Part shown: piece by piece, positions 34,235 to 42,910 of the stretch
How positions within the stretch are numbered: the stretch's first letter is position 1
Layout: each line of letters begins with the position of its first letter
From: Salidesulfovibrio onnuriiensis
GTDB lineage: Bacteria > Desulfobacterota > Desulfovibrionia > Desulfovibrionales > Desulfovibrionaceae
Assembly: GCF_008001235.1 (NCBI RefSeq)
Contig: NZ_CP040751.1
Span: 913,001-977,000, forward strand
Direction of reading: 5' to 3'
DNA length: 64,000 nucleotides
Notes under the pieces: generated by a model
Told to the model about the DNA's origin: nothing
Seen by the model: only the letters and a program-made list of their open reading frames with translations
The model's database searches: none
Position numbers and translations under genes: made by a program

Positions 34235-35125
34235 ATGGAACTCTATCAACTTCGCACCTTTGTGGTGGTGGCCGAGGAGGGCCACCTGACCCGCGCCGCA
34301 GAGCGCCTCTTCGCCAGCCAGCCCACCGTCAGCTCGCATATCAAGGCCTTGGAAAAGGAGCTGGGCGTGCCCCTGTTTCTGCGCACGCCGCGCGGCATGC
34401 GCCTGACCGAAACCGGCCGCAGGCTGCGCGACAAGGCCGAGGACATCCTGAACGGGGCCGAGGAGATGCTCCGAGAAGCCCAGATGCTCAGCAAGCAGCT
34501 GGTGGGGGACGTTCGCCTGGGTCTGAACACGGATGCCGAGTTCCTGCGGGTGGTGCCGCTCATCGCCTCCCTGTCCGACATCCACCCCGGCCTCAACCTG
34601 CAGTTCATCCAGAGCTCCAGCGGAGCCATCCAGGAGGAACTCAAGGCCGGCACCCTGGACGGTGGCTTCATCTTCGGCAATCCCCGCAGCCGCGATATCG
34701 TGGGGGTGCCCCTGGCCGAGACCGAGTTTTACGCGGCCTACCCGGCGAGCTGGGAAAAGAAGGTCGGCAAGGCCTCGCTGGAAAAGCTGGCTGAAATGCC
34801 CTGGATCCACACGGCCAAGGACTGTCCCTGCCAGTCGCTGCTGGACCAGCTCTTCGGGGCGCACGGGCTCAAGATATCCAAGACCACGGAAGTGGACGGC
34901 GACGAGGTGACCAAGGTGCTGGTGGCCTCGGGCAAGGGCATGGCACTGCTGCGCGAGGACGAGATCGCTGCGGCCAGTCGTTCCGGCCACGGCGTGTATT
35001 ACAGGGAGCTGGACGGGCTGACCCTGAACCTGAATTTCGCCCACCTGCGCAGGCGCGAGTCCGACCCGGTCGTCCAGGCCGTGGTGCGGGTGCTGCTCCG
35101 GGTCTGGAGCCAGGGAGCCGTCTAG
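34235..35125 (+). CDS. LysR-family transcriptional regulator, paralogue 3
   Basis: 296 residues starting M-E-L-Y-Q-L-R-T-F-V-V-V-A-E-E-G, like paralogue 1. HTH SQPTVSSHIKALEKELGV; effector domain opens GLNTDAEFLRVVPL. In place of LPWIWPA it has MPWIHTAKDC. Its TAG shares bases with the stop of the convergent PAS-LuxR gene (CTAG at 35122-35125). The three LysR genes probably arose by duplication and diverged in ligand choice. Confidence 0.9.
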   Translation: MELYQLRTFVVVAEEGHLTRAAERLFASQPTVSSHIKALEKELGVPLFLRTPRGMRLTETGRRLRDKAEDILNGAEEMLREAQMLSKQLVGDVRLGLNTDAEFLRVVPLIASLSDIHPGLNLQFIQSSSGAIQEELKAGTLDGGFIFGNPRSRDIVGVPLAETEFYAAYPASWEKKVGKASLEKLAEMPWIHTAKDCPCQSLLDQLFGAHGLKISKTTEVDGDEVTKVLVASGKGMALLREDEIAAASRSGHGVYYRELDGLTLNLNFAHLRRRESDPVVQAVVRVLLRVWSQGAV

Positions 35126-35991
35126 CTGACGAGATAGGTCCGCAGGCTGATGCGCCTGCCGTCCAGCTTCAGTTTCTTGCGCAGCGAAGACCGGTAGTAC
35201 TCCACGGTTTTGACCGATTTCTCCAGGATCTCCGCGATCTCCTGGGACGTCTTTCCTCCCACGATCAGATGGGCGATGTGCCTTTCCTTGGCGGAAAGGC
35301 CCGGATTGAGCTTGTAGAGCTTTTGATCCAGTTCGGGCTTGTAGTTCAGGAGCGCGCTTTCAATGCTGTCGGCCAGTTCGGCGGTGCGGCTGTCTCCGGA
35401 TTCGGCCTTGAGCGCCCGCAGGTAGGGGGCGATGCTCTCGGAAACCCGGTCGTAGGCCTTGCTTTCGGTCTTTTGCCTGTCGGAGAGGGCTCCCTCCAGC
35501 AGGAGCTGCAGCTTGCGGTTGGATTCGGCGAGCTGCTTCAGGTTGGATTCCAGTTCCCTGTTCTGGGTGACGACGTCCCTGATCATGGCCTTCTTGTCCG
35601 TGAGGTCATGGGCCACCACGGCCGCGCCGACGACGTCGTTGTCCACGATGTGCGGGAAGTAGCGGACATCCACATAACATTCCCCCAGCTCGGGCAGGGG
35701 CAGCCAGCCCTCATGGGCCACTGTCTTGCCGGTAAAGCAGGCGTCCAGCTGGGGCTTGATCCCGGCCTCGAAGACCGCGGGGTCCATCACCTCGCAGACA
35801 TGGCCGCCCAGGCAGGCCTCCATGGGCTTGTTGAAAAAGCGGGAGTAGGCTTCATTGACATATCTATAATTGTAGCCCCTATCCACATAGGCGATGAGCG
35901 CCTTGACCGCGTCCATGACCGAGAAGCAGAATTCCCCAAGCGAAACGTCGCACCGTTCGTGCAACCTCCCCATTTCCGGCAAACCGTGCAT
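35122..35991 (-). CDS. PAS-domain LuxR-type transcriptional regulator
   Basis: 289 residues. A PAS-like N-terminal domain (ALIAYVDRGYNYRYVNEAYSRFF, later GAAVVAHDLTDKKA) is joined by a coiled-coil linker to a C-terminal LuxR HTH (LSAKERHIAHLIVGGKTSQE then VKTVEYYRSSLRKKL). It probably senses a small ligand or redox state and binds DNA. ATG 35991 has GGGG 6 bases upstream; a GTG at 36003 in the same frame is a less likely start. No kinase is adjacent. The AT-rich region 35992-36110 probably holds its promoter. Confidence 0.85.
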   Translation of the reverse strand: MHGLPEMGRLHERCDVSLGEFCFSVMDAVKALIAYVDRGYNYRYVNEAYSRFFNKPMEACLGGHVCEVMDPAVFEAGIKPQLDACFTGKTVAHEGWLPLPELGECYVDVRYFPHIVDNDVVGAAVVAHDLTDKKAMIRDVVTQNRELESNLKQLAESNRKLQLLLEGALSDRQKTESKAYDRVSESIAPYLRALKAESGDSRTAELADSIESALLNYKPELDQKLYKLNPGLSAKERHIAHLIVGGKTSQEIAEILEKSVKTVEYYRSSLRKKLKLDGRRISLRTYLVS

Positions 35992-36206
35992 ATATATCCC
36001 CACGTTGAATCAAGTGTCGTAAAATCTATACCCAAAGTGATTCAACTATTAAAGCACACATTCGCACTATTTTATAATTACTAGTCTTCCTAGTAAAAAA
36101 TTAGTGCCGGTTCAGGTTCTTGCCGTACATGCTTTGTCGTATAGATTCAGAACCTCAGTGGAAGGAATTGGCACCGAGCCACCGGGGTAAGCCTTTGAAA
36201 AGCGAA

Positions 36207-36256
36207 GCGGAGGCGGTGTCTCAATGAATTCGCCCTCACAGGGACATCGCCTCCGC
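36207..36256. repeat. Long inverted repeat upstream of purD
   Basis: GCGGAGGCGGTGTC (36207-36220) pairs with GACATCGCCTCCGC (36243-36256) over 14 bp, one G-U, around a 22-base loop. It lies 75 bp before purD in a 339-bp gene-free gap. The 3' side runs GCCCCTTTCCTCTTCTTG. It could be a terminator of a small RNA or a leader structure; I see no riboswitch consensus. Confidence 0.55.
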
Positions 36257-36330
36257 GCCCCTTTCCTCTTCTTGAAAAAACATCCGTTTTCCAATACACA
36301 CGTGACAACCAAACACAAAGGGGACTTGTG

Positions 36331-37602
36331 ATGAAGATTTTGGTTGTCGGATCGGGCGGCCGGGAACATGCCCTGTGCTGGAAGCTCAGCCAAAGCCCGA
36401 AGGTTGATACGATTCTCTGCGCCCCCGGCAACGGGGGAACCGCCCAGGTGGGAACCAACATTCCCATCAAGGACGACGACATCCCGGCCCTGGTCGCCTA
36501 TGCCAAAAGCGAGGCCGTGGACTTGGTGGTGGCCGGTCCCGAGTTGCCGCTGGTGCTCGGGCTGCAAAATGCGCTGACCAAGGAGGGCATCCCCTGCTTC
36601 GGTCCCAGCGCGTTTGCCGCCAATCTCGAGGGCTCCAAGGCTTTTTCCAAGAACGTTATGCACGAGTCTGGCGTGCCCACCGCAAGCTTTCGCGTCTTTG
36701 ACGAGTTCGAGGCGGCCCGTTCCTTTATCGAGGAGAAGGGTGCGCCCATCGTGGTCAAGGCCGACGGCCTGGCCGCCGGCAAGGGCGTGGTCGTGGCCAA
36801 GACCACCGAAGAGGCCATCGGCGCCGTGGAAGAAATGATGGTCAAGAAGGCCTTTTCCTCCGCAGGGGACCGTGTGGTCGTCGAGGAGTGCATGGCCGGC
36901 GAGGAAGCCTCGTTCCTGGCCTTCTGCGACGGCGTGAATTACGCGCTGCTGCCTTCCAGCCAGGACCACAAGGCCGTGGGCGAAGGCGACACCGGCCCCA
37001 ACACCGGCGGCATGGGCGCATACAGCCCGGCCCCGATCCTGCCCGAGGAAAAATACGAGGAGACCGCCGAGCTGGTCATCCGTCCCATTCTCAGGCACCT
37101 GGCCGCCAAGGGCGAGCCCTTCAAGGGCATTCTCTACGCGGGGCTTATGTACACCGAAAACGGTCCCAGCGTGCTGGAGTACAACGTGCGCTTCGGCGAT
37201 CCGGAATGCCAGCCCCTGCTCATGCGCCTGGAATCCGATCTGGTGGATATCATGTTCGCCTGCATCGAGGGCCGTCTGAACGAGATTGAGGTCAAGGTCC
37301 GGCCCGAAACCGCCTGCGGCGTGGTCATGGCCGCGGAGGGCTACCCGGGCTCCTACCCCAAGGGTATGGAGATTTCCGGGCTCGAGGACGCGGACGCCCT
37401 GGAAGGGGTCAAGGCCTTCCAGGCGGGCACCCAGCTCAAGGACGGCAAGGTCGTCACTTCGGGCGGGCGTGTGCTGTGCGTCACGGCCTTGGGCAGGGAT
37501 CTCAAGGAAGCCCAGACACGGGCGTACGAAGCCGTGGGCAAGATTCATTTCGACAAGAGCTACTACCGCCGAGACATCGGCGACAAGGGTCTCAACCGCT
37601 GA
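36331..37602 (+). CDS. purD: Phosphoribosylamine-glycine ligase
   Basis: 423 residues, ATP-grasp enzyme of step 2 of purine synthesis. Motifs: VVGSGGREHAL at the N-terminus, VVAGPELPLVLG, VVKADGLAAGKGVVVA, the family signature NVRFGDPECQPLL, and GPNTGGMGAYSP. GTG at 36328 directly precedes ATG 36331; with AAAGGGGAC upstream the ATG is preferred. purE follows after a short terminator-like hairpin, so the two may be only partly co-transcribed. Confidence 0.96.
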   Translation: MKILVVGSGGREHALCWKLSQSPKVDTILCAPGNGGTAQVGTNIPIKDDDIPALVAYAKSEAVDLVVAGPELPLVLGLQNALTKEGIPCFGPSAFAANLEGSKAFSKNVMHESGVPTASFRVFDEFEAARSFIEEKGAPIVVKADGLAAGKGVVVAKTTEEAIGAVEEMMVKKAFSSAGDRVVVEECMAGEEASFLAFCDGVNYALLPSSQDHKAVGEGDTGPNTGGMGAYSPAPILPEEKYEETAELVIRPILRHLAAKGEPFKGILYAGLMYTENGPSVLEYNVRFGDPECQPLLMRLESDLVDIMFACIEGRLNEIEVKVRPETACGVVMAAEGYPGSYPKGMEISGLEDADALEGVKAFQAGTQLKDGKVVTSGGRVLCVTALGRDLKEAQTRAYEAVGKIHFDKSYYRRDIGDKGLNR

Positions 37603-37607
37603 TAACG

Positions 37608-37634
37608 GGCCGCGCTTCTTGCGCGGCCTTTTTA
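37608..37634 (+). terminator. Terminator between purD and purE
   Basis: GGCCGCGC and GCGCGGCC pair around TTCTT, followed by TTTTTAT. It lies only 16 bp before purE, so some read-through or a separate purE promoter is needed. Confidence 0.8.
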
Positions 37635-37650
37635 TTTAGGGAGTTAAGCT

Positions 37651-38136
37651 ATGCCGCAAGTTGCCATATTCATGGGGTCCATTTCGGACGAGGAAAAGAT
37701 GCGTCCCTGCGCCGACTTGCTCGGCGAGCTGGGCATCGACTACCTGTTCACCGTGAGCAGTGCGCACCGCACGCCCGAACGCACGGCCAGGCTCGTGGCC
37801 GAGCTTGAGGCCGACGGCTGCCAGGTGTTCATCTGCGCCGCGGGGCTGGCCGCGCACCTGGCCGGAGCCGTGGCCGCCAAGACCTCCAGGCCGGTGCTCG
37901 GCGTGCCGCTGACCGCCTCGCCGCTGGGCGGCATGGATGCGCTGCTGGCCACCGTGCAGATGCCTCCGGGATTCCCGGTGGGCACCCTGGCCCTGGACAA
38001 GGTGGGCGCCAAGAACGCCGCATGGCTGGCCGCCCAGATTCTGGCCCTGCATGACGAGGCCCTGGCCGCCCGGATCCGGGAAGCCCGCGACGGCTTCAAG
38101 GAAGCCGTGGAAAGGGACGCCGCCGGTTTGTCATAA
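37651..38136 (+). CDS. purE: N5-CAIR mutase (phosphoribosylaminoimidazole carboxylase PurE)
   Basis: 161 residues, class I PurE length. It has [11 protein letters not shown], the conserved SAHRTPERT, and a central [19 protein letters not shown] with [21 protein letters not shown] precedes the ATG. purK is not in the window. Two aspects fit with purD upstream: both act in the same pathway and share a strand. A hairpin follows. Confidence 0.93.
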   Translation: MPQVAIFMGSISDEEKMRPCADLLGELGIDYLFTVSSAHRTPERTARLVAELEADGCQVFICAAGLAAHLAGAVAAKTSRPVLGVPLTASPLGGMDALLATVQMPPGFPVGTLALDKVGAKNAAWLAAQILALHDEALAARIREARDGFKEAVERDAAGLS

Positions 38137-38141
38137 AGAAA

Positions 38142-38179
38142 CCGGGGGAAGGGACTTTTCTAAAAGCCCCTTCCCCCGG
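38142..38179 (+). terminator. Hairpin after purE
   Basis: CCGGGGGAAGGG and CCTTCCCCCGG form a long stem with an inner CTTTT/AAAAG pairing; no U-tract follows, so termination may rely on other factors. Two further palindromes (38206-38224, ATCGCACC/GGTGCGAT; 38239-38273) fill the gap to the next gene. Confidence 0.6.
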
Positions 38180-38294
38180 ACCCCCATCCTCAAAATTGTA
38201 TGGCTATCGCACCTGCGGTGCGATGGGTAGAAAGGTTCATGCGCCCGCATCGGCTCAGTCGTTGCGGACGCATGGTTTCATTTCGTGTAATGAT

Positions 38295-39209
38295 TTACGC
38301 TTTTAGGGAGAGTACCCATTTCTGTTCCACGCAGGGTTCGCCGCCCATGGTGCTGTCCATGGATTCGGCCAGTGTGAAGCCCACGGACTGATAGAGCTTG
38401 CGTGCCGGGGGCAGGGAGTCGATGGTCCACAGGAAGATGGATTCGTAGTCTTGCTCCCGGCAGAAGTCGAGCAGGGTGTTCACCAGCTTTCGGCCCACGC
38501 CGAGGCCCCGGGCCTGCGGCTCCACCAGCAGCCAGCGCAGTTGCGCTCGGTTGTCTTCCTGTTCCACCACGGCGATGCAGCCCAGCCGGCTGCCGTCCTG
38601 CTCCGCGATCCAGAGCCTGCTGCGGTTGTTTTCCTTTTGGGCGAATTCCGCCAGACCCAGCAGCACGTATCTCTCGAAATCCTCGTCAAACCCGTGCGTT
38701 GCGCCGTACAGGTCGCAGTGCCGCTGAATGACCCAGCCCATGTCTCCGGACCGGGCCGGGCGGATGGTCACGTGGGGACGGGGCCGCACGTCGCCTGAGA
38801 GGGTTGCGGTGATGTCCTGCATGGCCGAAACCAGCCGTTCCCTGGCGGCGGGTTCCAGGGGCTGGACAAGGTCGGCCATCTGCTGTTCGGACATGGCGTT
38901 GAGCTTTTTGGTCAGCCGTTCGCCCTCGGCGGTGAGCGTCAGGGGGATGGCCCTTCGCCCCGCATGCTTTTCCTCCTTGTGGAGCAGGCCCTGCTTGACC
39001 AGCTTGGAAATGACGCGGCTGAGCTGGCCCCGGTCCATGTCCAGCAGCCGGGTAATGTCTGCCGAGGAGATGCCGGGCTGCTGCCAGACCTCGTAGAGGA
39101 TGCGCGCTTCCACCAGGGACTGGCCGCTGCCCATGAGCTTGGGCTGGAACAGGCCCAGCACGCGGGTGTAGAATCGGTTGAACTGCCTTATCGCTGCTAT
39201 TTCTTTCAT
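38295..39209 (-). CDS. MarR-GNAT fusion protein
   Basis: 304 residues: an N-terminal MarR winged helix (about 1-140; SSADITRLLDMDRGQLSRVI, GRRAIPLTLTAEGERL) joined to a C-terminal GNAT acetyltransferase (from about 145; VTIRPARSGDMGWVI, and acetyl-CoA loop VEPQARGLGVGRKLV). Such fusions occur in several lineages; the joint role is untested, but a regulator that also acetylates is attractive. An inverted repeat sits just upstream. No neighbouring gene is clearly its target. Confidence 0.88.
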   Translation of the reverse strand: MKEIAAIRQFNRFYTRVLGLFQPKLMGSGQSLVEARILYEVWQQPGISSADITRLLDMDRGQLSRVISKLVKQGLLHKEEKHAGRRAIPLTLTAEGERLTKKLNAMSEQQMADLVQPLEPAARERLVSAMQDITATLSGDVRPRPHVTIRPARSGDMGWVIQRHCDLYGATHGFDEDFERYVLLGLAEFAQKENNRSRLWIAEQDGSRLGCIAVVEQEDNRAQLRWLLVEPQARGLGVGRKLVNTLLDFCREQDYESIFLWTIDSLPPARKLYQSVGFTLAESMDSTMGGEPCVEQKWVLSLKA

Positions 39210-39232
39210 AAGGGTGGATTTATGGTTTTATA

Positions 39233-39245
39233 TTGATAAAGTCAA
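39233..39245. promoter_or_regulatory. Candidate MarR operator at the MarR-GNAT promoter
   Basis: TTGATAAAGTCAA is an inverted repeat 24 bp upstream of the MarR-GNAT start. On the minus strand it overlaps TTGACT, which could serve as -35, with TAAATC 17 bases on as -10. Confidence 0.45.
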
Positions 39246-39267
39246 CATAAAACAAAGCGAAACCAAA

Positions 39268-39300
39268 TCGGGCCGGAAGGATGCAGTCCTTCCGGCCCGA
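39268..39300. other. Perfect inverted repeat in the acs/MarR-GNAT gap
   Basis: TCGGGCCGGAAGGA and TCCTTCCGGCCCGA pair over 14 bp around five bases. It lies between the acs 3' end and the divergent-end region; a T-rich tail is lacking. Confidence 0.55.
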
Positions 39301-39325
39301 TGGTTAAAAATTTCTGGAGGGGGAG

Positions 39326-39367
39326 TTTGAGGGGGAACCTCTTTCACGAGGTTCCCCCTCAAAAAAA
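39326..39367. terminator. Hairpin after acs
   Basis: TTTGAGGGGGAACCTC pairs with GAGGTTCCCCCTCAAA, 16 bp, around a six-base loop. The acs gene reads towards it on the minus strand, but the T-run lies on the wrong side for a classic terminator of that strand. It shares GGGGAACCT with the hairpin at 29091. Confidence 0.5.
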
Positions 39368-41287
39368 TTACGTATCGTCTTCCAGCCCGGTCAGGTCGCC
39401 GATCTCCTGGCCCAGCTCTTCCGCTTTCAGAACCCGGCGCATGATCTTGCCGGAGCGGGTCTTGGGCAGCTTGTCGCGGAACTCGATGGACTTGATGACC
39501 GCCACGGGCCCGAGCTCGTTGCGGATGTGCTTCTTGAGCGTCTTGATGAGCTCGTCGCCCTCCTCCACGCCGGGGTGGGTGACGATGAAGGCCTTGGCGG
39601 CCTCGCCCTTGATCTTGTCGGGTACGCCGATGACCCCGCATTCGTGCACGGTCCGGTGCGCGCCGAAGGCCGCCTCCATCTCGGCGGTGCCGATGCGGTG
39701 CCCCGCGATGTTGAGCACGTCGTCGGCCCGGCCCTGGATCCAGAGATAGCCGTCCTCGTCCCTGCGGGCCACGTCGCCCGCCACATACATGCCCGGTATC
39801 TTGTCCCAGTATTCGCGGTAGCGGTCCGGATCGTTCCACAGCCCGGTCATCATGGACGGCCAGGGTTTCTTGATGACCAGCAGGCCGCCCTTGCCCGCGG
39901 GAACGGGGTTGCCTTCCCTGTCCACCACGTCCACCTCCACGCCGGGCAGCGGCTTGGTCACGGACCCCGGCTTGAGCAGGGAGATGGGCAGCGGGCTGAT
40001 CATGAACATGCCGGTCTCGGTCTGCCACCAGGTATCCAGCACCGGGCATTCGTTGCGGCCGATGTGCTTGTAGAGCCAGATCCAGGCCTCGGGGCTGATG
40101 GGTTCGCCCACGGAGCCGAGCAGGCGCAGGCTGGAGAGGTCGTGCTGCTTGGTGTACTGGATGCCGAAGCGCATGAGCATGCGGATCATGGTCGGCGCGG
40201 TGTAGAAGATGGTCACCCCGTACTTGCCCACGATGTTCCAGAGCCGGTCGGCCTGGGGGTAGTTGGGGTGGCCCTCGTACATGACCGTGGTGGTCCCGGC
40301 CATGAGCGGCCCGTAGACCACTGCGCTGTGCCCCGTGACCCAGCCCGGGTCTGCCGTGCACCAGAAGATGTCCGTGGGCTTGATGTCGAAGACGTGGTTC
40401 AGGGTGCGGTGCACGCCCACCATGTAGCCGCCGTGGGAATGCACGATGCCCTTGGGCTTGCCCGTGGTGCCCGAGGTGTACATGAGAAAGAGCGGATCCT
40501 CGGAATCCATGACCTCGGTGGGCGCGGTGTTGCGCTCGTTGCGGATCAGGTCCTCGTACCAGAAGTCCCGCCCGTCGGTCATGTCGATGCCCACCTTGCA
40601 GCGGCGCACCACAACCATGGATTCCACGCAGTCGGCGCAGGCCCCGACCAGGGCGTTGTCCACGGTCTCCTTGAGCGGCATGATCTGGCCGTTGCGGTAG
40701 AAACCGTCGGCCGTGACCACCATCTTGGCCTGGGCGTCGTTGATGCGCTGGCGCAGGGCCTTGGCCGAGAACCCGCCGAAGACAACGGAGTGGATGGCCC
40801 CGATCTTGGCCGTGGCCAGCATGGCGATGAGCGTCTCGGGCAGGGCGGGCATGTAGATGACCACGCGGTCGCCCTTCTTGATGCCCAGGGAGCGCAGGGC
40901 GTTGGCGAAGCGGTTCACCTCGCGGTAGAGCTCGAAATAGGTGTATTTGCGCGAATCCCCGGGCTCGCCCTCCCAGATGAGGGCCAGCTTGTTCTTGTTG
41001 TAGGTCTCGATGTGCCGGTCCAGGCAGTTGTAGACGATGTTGCAGCGCGCGCCCGGGAACCAGTGGTAGAAGGGCGCGTCCGACTCGTCCAGGACCTGGT
41101 CCCATTTCTTGAACCAGTCCAGCTCGTCGGCGGCCTCCTCCCAGTAGCCCATGGGGTCGTGCGTGGCGAAGCGGCGGGCCGCCTCAAGCTCCTGCGGATT
41201 GACGTTGGCCTCGATGACCAACTGGGGAAGGGGCCGGAAGACCCTTTCTTCCTGTAGCAGGTTGTCCAGTGCTCCGAACTGGTCCAT
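39368..41287 (-). CDS. acs: Acetyl-CoA synthetase
   Basis: 639 residues, AMP-forming. It carries [20 protein letters not shown] (near 272), the adenylate block [25 protein letters not shown] and the catalytic acetylatable lysine in [10 protein letters not shown] near 616. It activates acetate to acetyl-CoA. GAGGAGGAATAC precedes the ATG. No cobB or acetyltransferase regulator is adjacent, though GNAT domains occur nearby. A LytTR regulator gene ends 106 bp upstream. Confidence 0.95.
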   Translation of the reverse strand: MDQFGALDNLLQEERVFRPLPQLVIEANVNPQELEAARRFATHDPMGYWEEAADELDWFKKWDQVLDESDAPFYHWFPGARCNIVYNCLDRHIETYNKNKLALIWEGEPGDSRKYTYFELYREVNRFANALRSLGIKKGDRVVIYMPALPETLIAMLATAKIGAIHSVVFGGFSAKALRQRINDAQAKMVVTADGFYRNGQIMPLKETVDNALVGACADCVESMVVVRRCKVGIDMTDGRDFWYEDLIRNERNTAPTEVMDSEDPLFLMYTSGTTGKPKGIVHSHGGYMVGVHRTLNHVFDIKPTDIFWCTADPGWVTGHSAVVYGPLMAGTTTVMYEGHPNYPQADRLWNIVGKYGVTIFYTAPTMIRMLMRFGIQYTKQHDLSSLRLLGSVGEPISPEAWIWLYKHIGRNECPVLDTWWQTETGMFMISPLPISLLKPGSVTKPLPGVEVDVVDREGNPVPAGKGGLLVIKKPWPSMMTGLWNDPDRYREYWDKIPGMYVAGDVARRDEDGYLWIQGRADDVLNIAGHRIGTAEMEAAFGAHRTVHECGVIGVPDKIKGEAAKAFIVTHPGVEEGDELIKTLKKHIRNELGPVAVIKSIEFRDKLPKTRSGKIMRRVLKAEELGQEIGDLTGLEDDT

Positions 41288-41393
41288 GTATTCCTCCTCG
41301 CGCGATTCTCAAGGGTGCGAGTTTATTTCAAGCACAGCCGCGCGCCAATGCCACCCCTTATTCGGTCAGCGGCGCAAGCGCGCGGGCGAACGG

Positions 41394-42266
41394 TCAGAGA
41401 CCCAAAATCTGTTTCAGCTCCGCGATCCTGCGGCGGCTGATGGGCAGCTCGATGCGGGTTTTGCCCGCGGTCCTGAGCATGAAGTTGCTGCCCGGCATGC
41501 TGGCTATTTCCGTCACCGTGTCCAGGTTGACCAGGTATTTCCGGTGCACCCGGAAGAAGCGGTGCGGCTTGAGCCTGTCCTCCAGGTTCTTGAGCCGGTA
41601 GGAGGTCAGGAACTTCTGCTGGGAGGTGTGCACGTAGGAGTAGTCCTCGTAGGCCTCCACAAAGATGATCTGGTCGTAGGGGATGAGGAACATGCGGCCG
41701 TCCTGGTTCACGGCCAGCTTCTCGATCTCCGGGGCGCGGGTCCGGGTCTGGTCCCACGCATGGCGCAGGGCGGCCATGAAGTTGTCTTCCTCGTGCTCCT
41801 CCATGGGCAGCTGCACGGTGCGCTCGTCAAGGGGCTCGTCATCGTTCTCGGGCATCTGCCAGGGCTCGTCCGGCAGGGGCACTTCCTTGAACCGGGCCTT
41901 GAACTCGCTGAGTTTTTCTATGGTGCGGCCCAACCGGCCCGGTGCGGGCGGCCAGAGCAGGTAGTCCGTGGCCCCCAGCTCGAAGGCGGCATAGGCCTGG
42001 GATTCGGTGTCGGAAAGGAAGACGAGTGCGGGCTTGTTCTTGCGGCCGGCCAGCATCTGGGCCAGCTCGACGCCCGATGTCCCGCCGGGCAGGTCGATGC
42101 CCAAGAAAAACACGCCGTAGGGGATGGCCTCCAGCATTTCCAGCGCCTCGAACGCGCTCACGGCCTCCCCGAGCAGCTGCAGGAACGGCACGCCGTCCAG
42201 TTCCTTGCGCAGCTCGGCCCGCGTCTGCGGGTCGGGATGGATGAGCAGTGTCTTGAGTTTGGGCAT
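41394..42266 (-). CDS. LytTR-type response regulator with divergent receiver domain
   Basis: 290 residues: an N-terminal receiver-like domain (to about 120), a linker of ~65 residues rich in Asp/Glu, and a C-terminal LytTR DNA-binding domain (about 190-290; VEAYEDYSYVHTS, RVHRKYLVNLDTV, ISRRRIAELKQIL). The receiver keeps a phosphoacceptor-position Asp58, but the conserved C-terminal lysine position reads L-L-W-P (Trp105), so phosphorylation control is doubtful. No histidine kinase is adjacent. Confidence 0.85.
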   Translation of the reverse strand: MPKLKTLLIHPDPQTRAELRKELDGVPFLQLLGEAVSAFEALEMLEAIPYGVFFLGIDLPGGTSGVELAQMLAGRKNKPALVFLSDTESQAYAAFELGATDYLLWPPAPGRLGRTIEKLSEFKARFKEVPLPDEPWQMPENDDEPLDERTVQLPMEEHEEDNFMAALRHAWDQTRTRAPEIEKLAVNQDGRMFLIPYDQIIFVEAYEDYSYVHTSQQKFLTSYRLKNLEDRLKPHRFFRVHRKYLVNLDTVTEIASMPGSNFMLRTAGKTRIELPISRRRIAELKQILGL

Positions 42267-42385
42267 GGCGCAACACCGGCTGATTGTTTACAAAATAGCT
42301 TTTATCCCCAGTATTCGTCTCCTACCTTGTATTGCGCCCGTGCGCAAGTTCCGCATGTGGCCGCGCTTGACTTCGTTTTGGAAAA

Positions 42386-42401
42386 GGTTAAAGGGGTAAC
42401 C
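42386..42401. promoter_or_regulatory. MarR operator 1
   Basis: GGTTAAAGGGGTAACC is an inverted repeat 17 bp upstream of the marR ATG, overlapping the -10 expected from a TTGACT -35 at 42367-42372. A near copy stands before the MFS gene. Confidence 0.7.
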
Positions 42402-42418
42402 AAATTCATGGAGCAACC

Positions 42419-42865
42419 ATGCGCACCACCATAGAATACGATTACAACGAATCCATAGGATTGCTGCTGGCCGTTGCCTCCCAGTCCATGCGCCTACATC
42501 TGAGCAGGCGCTTTGCCGCAGCCGGGCTGGATATATCCCCGGAGCAATGGCGGGTGATGATGGCCACCTGGATATCCGAAGGGCTGAGCCAGCGCGAGTT
42601 GGCCGACCGCTGCTTCATGAACAAGGTTTCCATCACCAAGATTCTGGAATCCCTTGAGAAGCGGGAACTGATACAGCGGGAGCGCTCCGAGGAGGACCGG
42701 CGGGGCAACCGGGTGTTTCTCACCGATGCCGGGCATGCGCTGCACGGGCGCATGGTGGAGGCCGCCAAGCAGAATCTGCGGCAGGCGGAGCAGGGCATCG
42801 ACCCGGACGACCTGCAGACCTTCCGCGCCGTTGCCCGCAAGATCATCGCCAACATGAAACCCTGA
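42419..42865 (+). CDS. MarR-family regulator of the adjacent MFS pump
   Basis: 148 residues, a typical MarR winged helix (LSQRELADRCFMNKVSITKI; wing at ERSEEDRRGNRVFLTD). Two matching palindromes, one before this gene and one between it and the MFS gene, argue for autoregulation and control of the pump. MarR proteins usually release DNA on binding an aromatic ligand. The ribosome site is weak (GGAGCAACC). Confidence 0.9.
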   Translation: MRTTIEYDYNESIGLLLAVASQSMRLHLSRRFAAAGLDISPEQWRVMMATWISEGLSQRELADRCFMNKVSITKILESLEKRELIQRERSEEDRRGNRVFLTDAGHALHGRMVEAAKQNLRQAEQGIDPDDLQTFRAVARKIIANMKP

Positions 42866-42881
42866 TTTTTTTTGTTTGAAT

Positions 42882-42898
42882 AGTTAAAGTGTTAACCA
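42882..42898. promoter_or_regulatory. MarR operator 2
   Basis: AGTTAAAGTGTTAACCA closely matches operator 1 (GTTAAAG-N-G-T[T/A]AACCA) and sits 12 bp before the MFS start codon. Confidence 0.65.
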
Positions 42899-42910
42899 TA
42901 GAGGACATAC

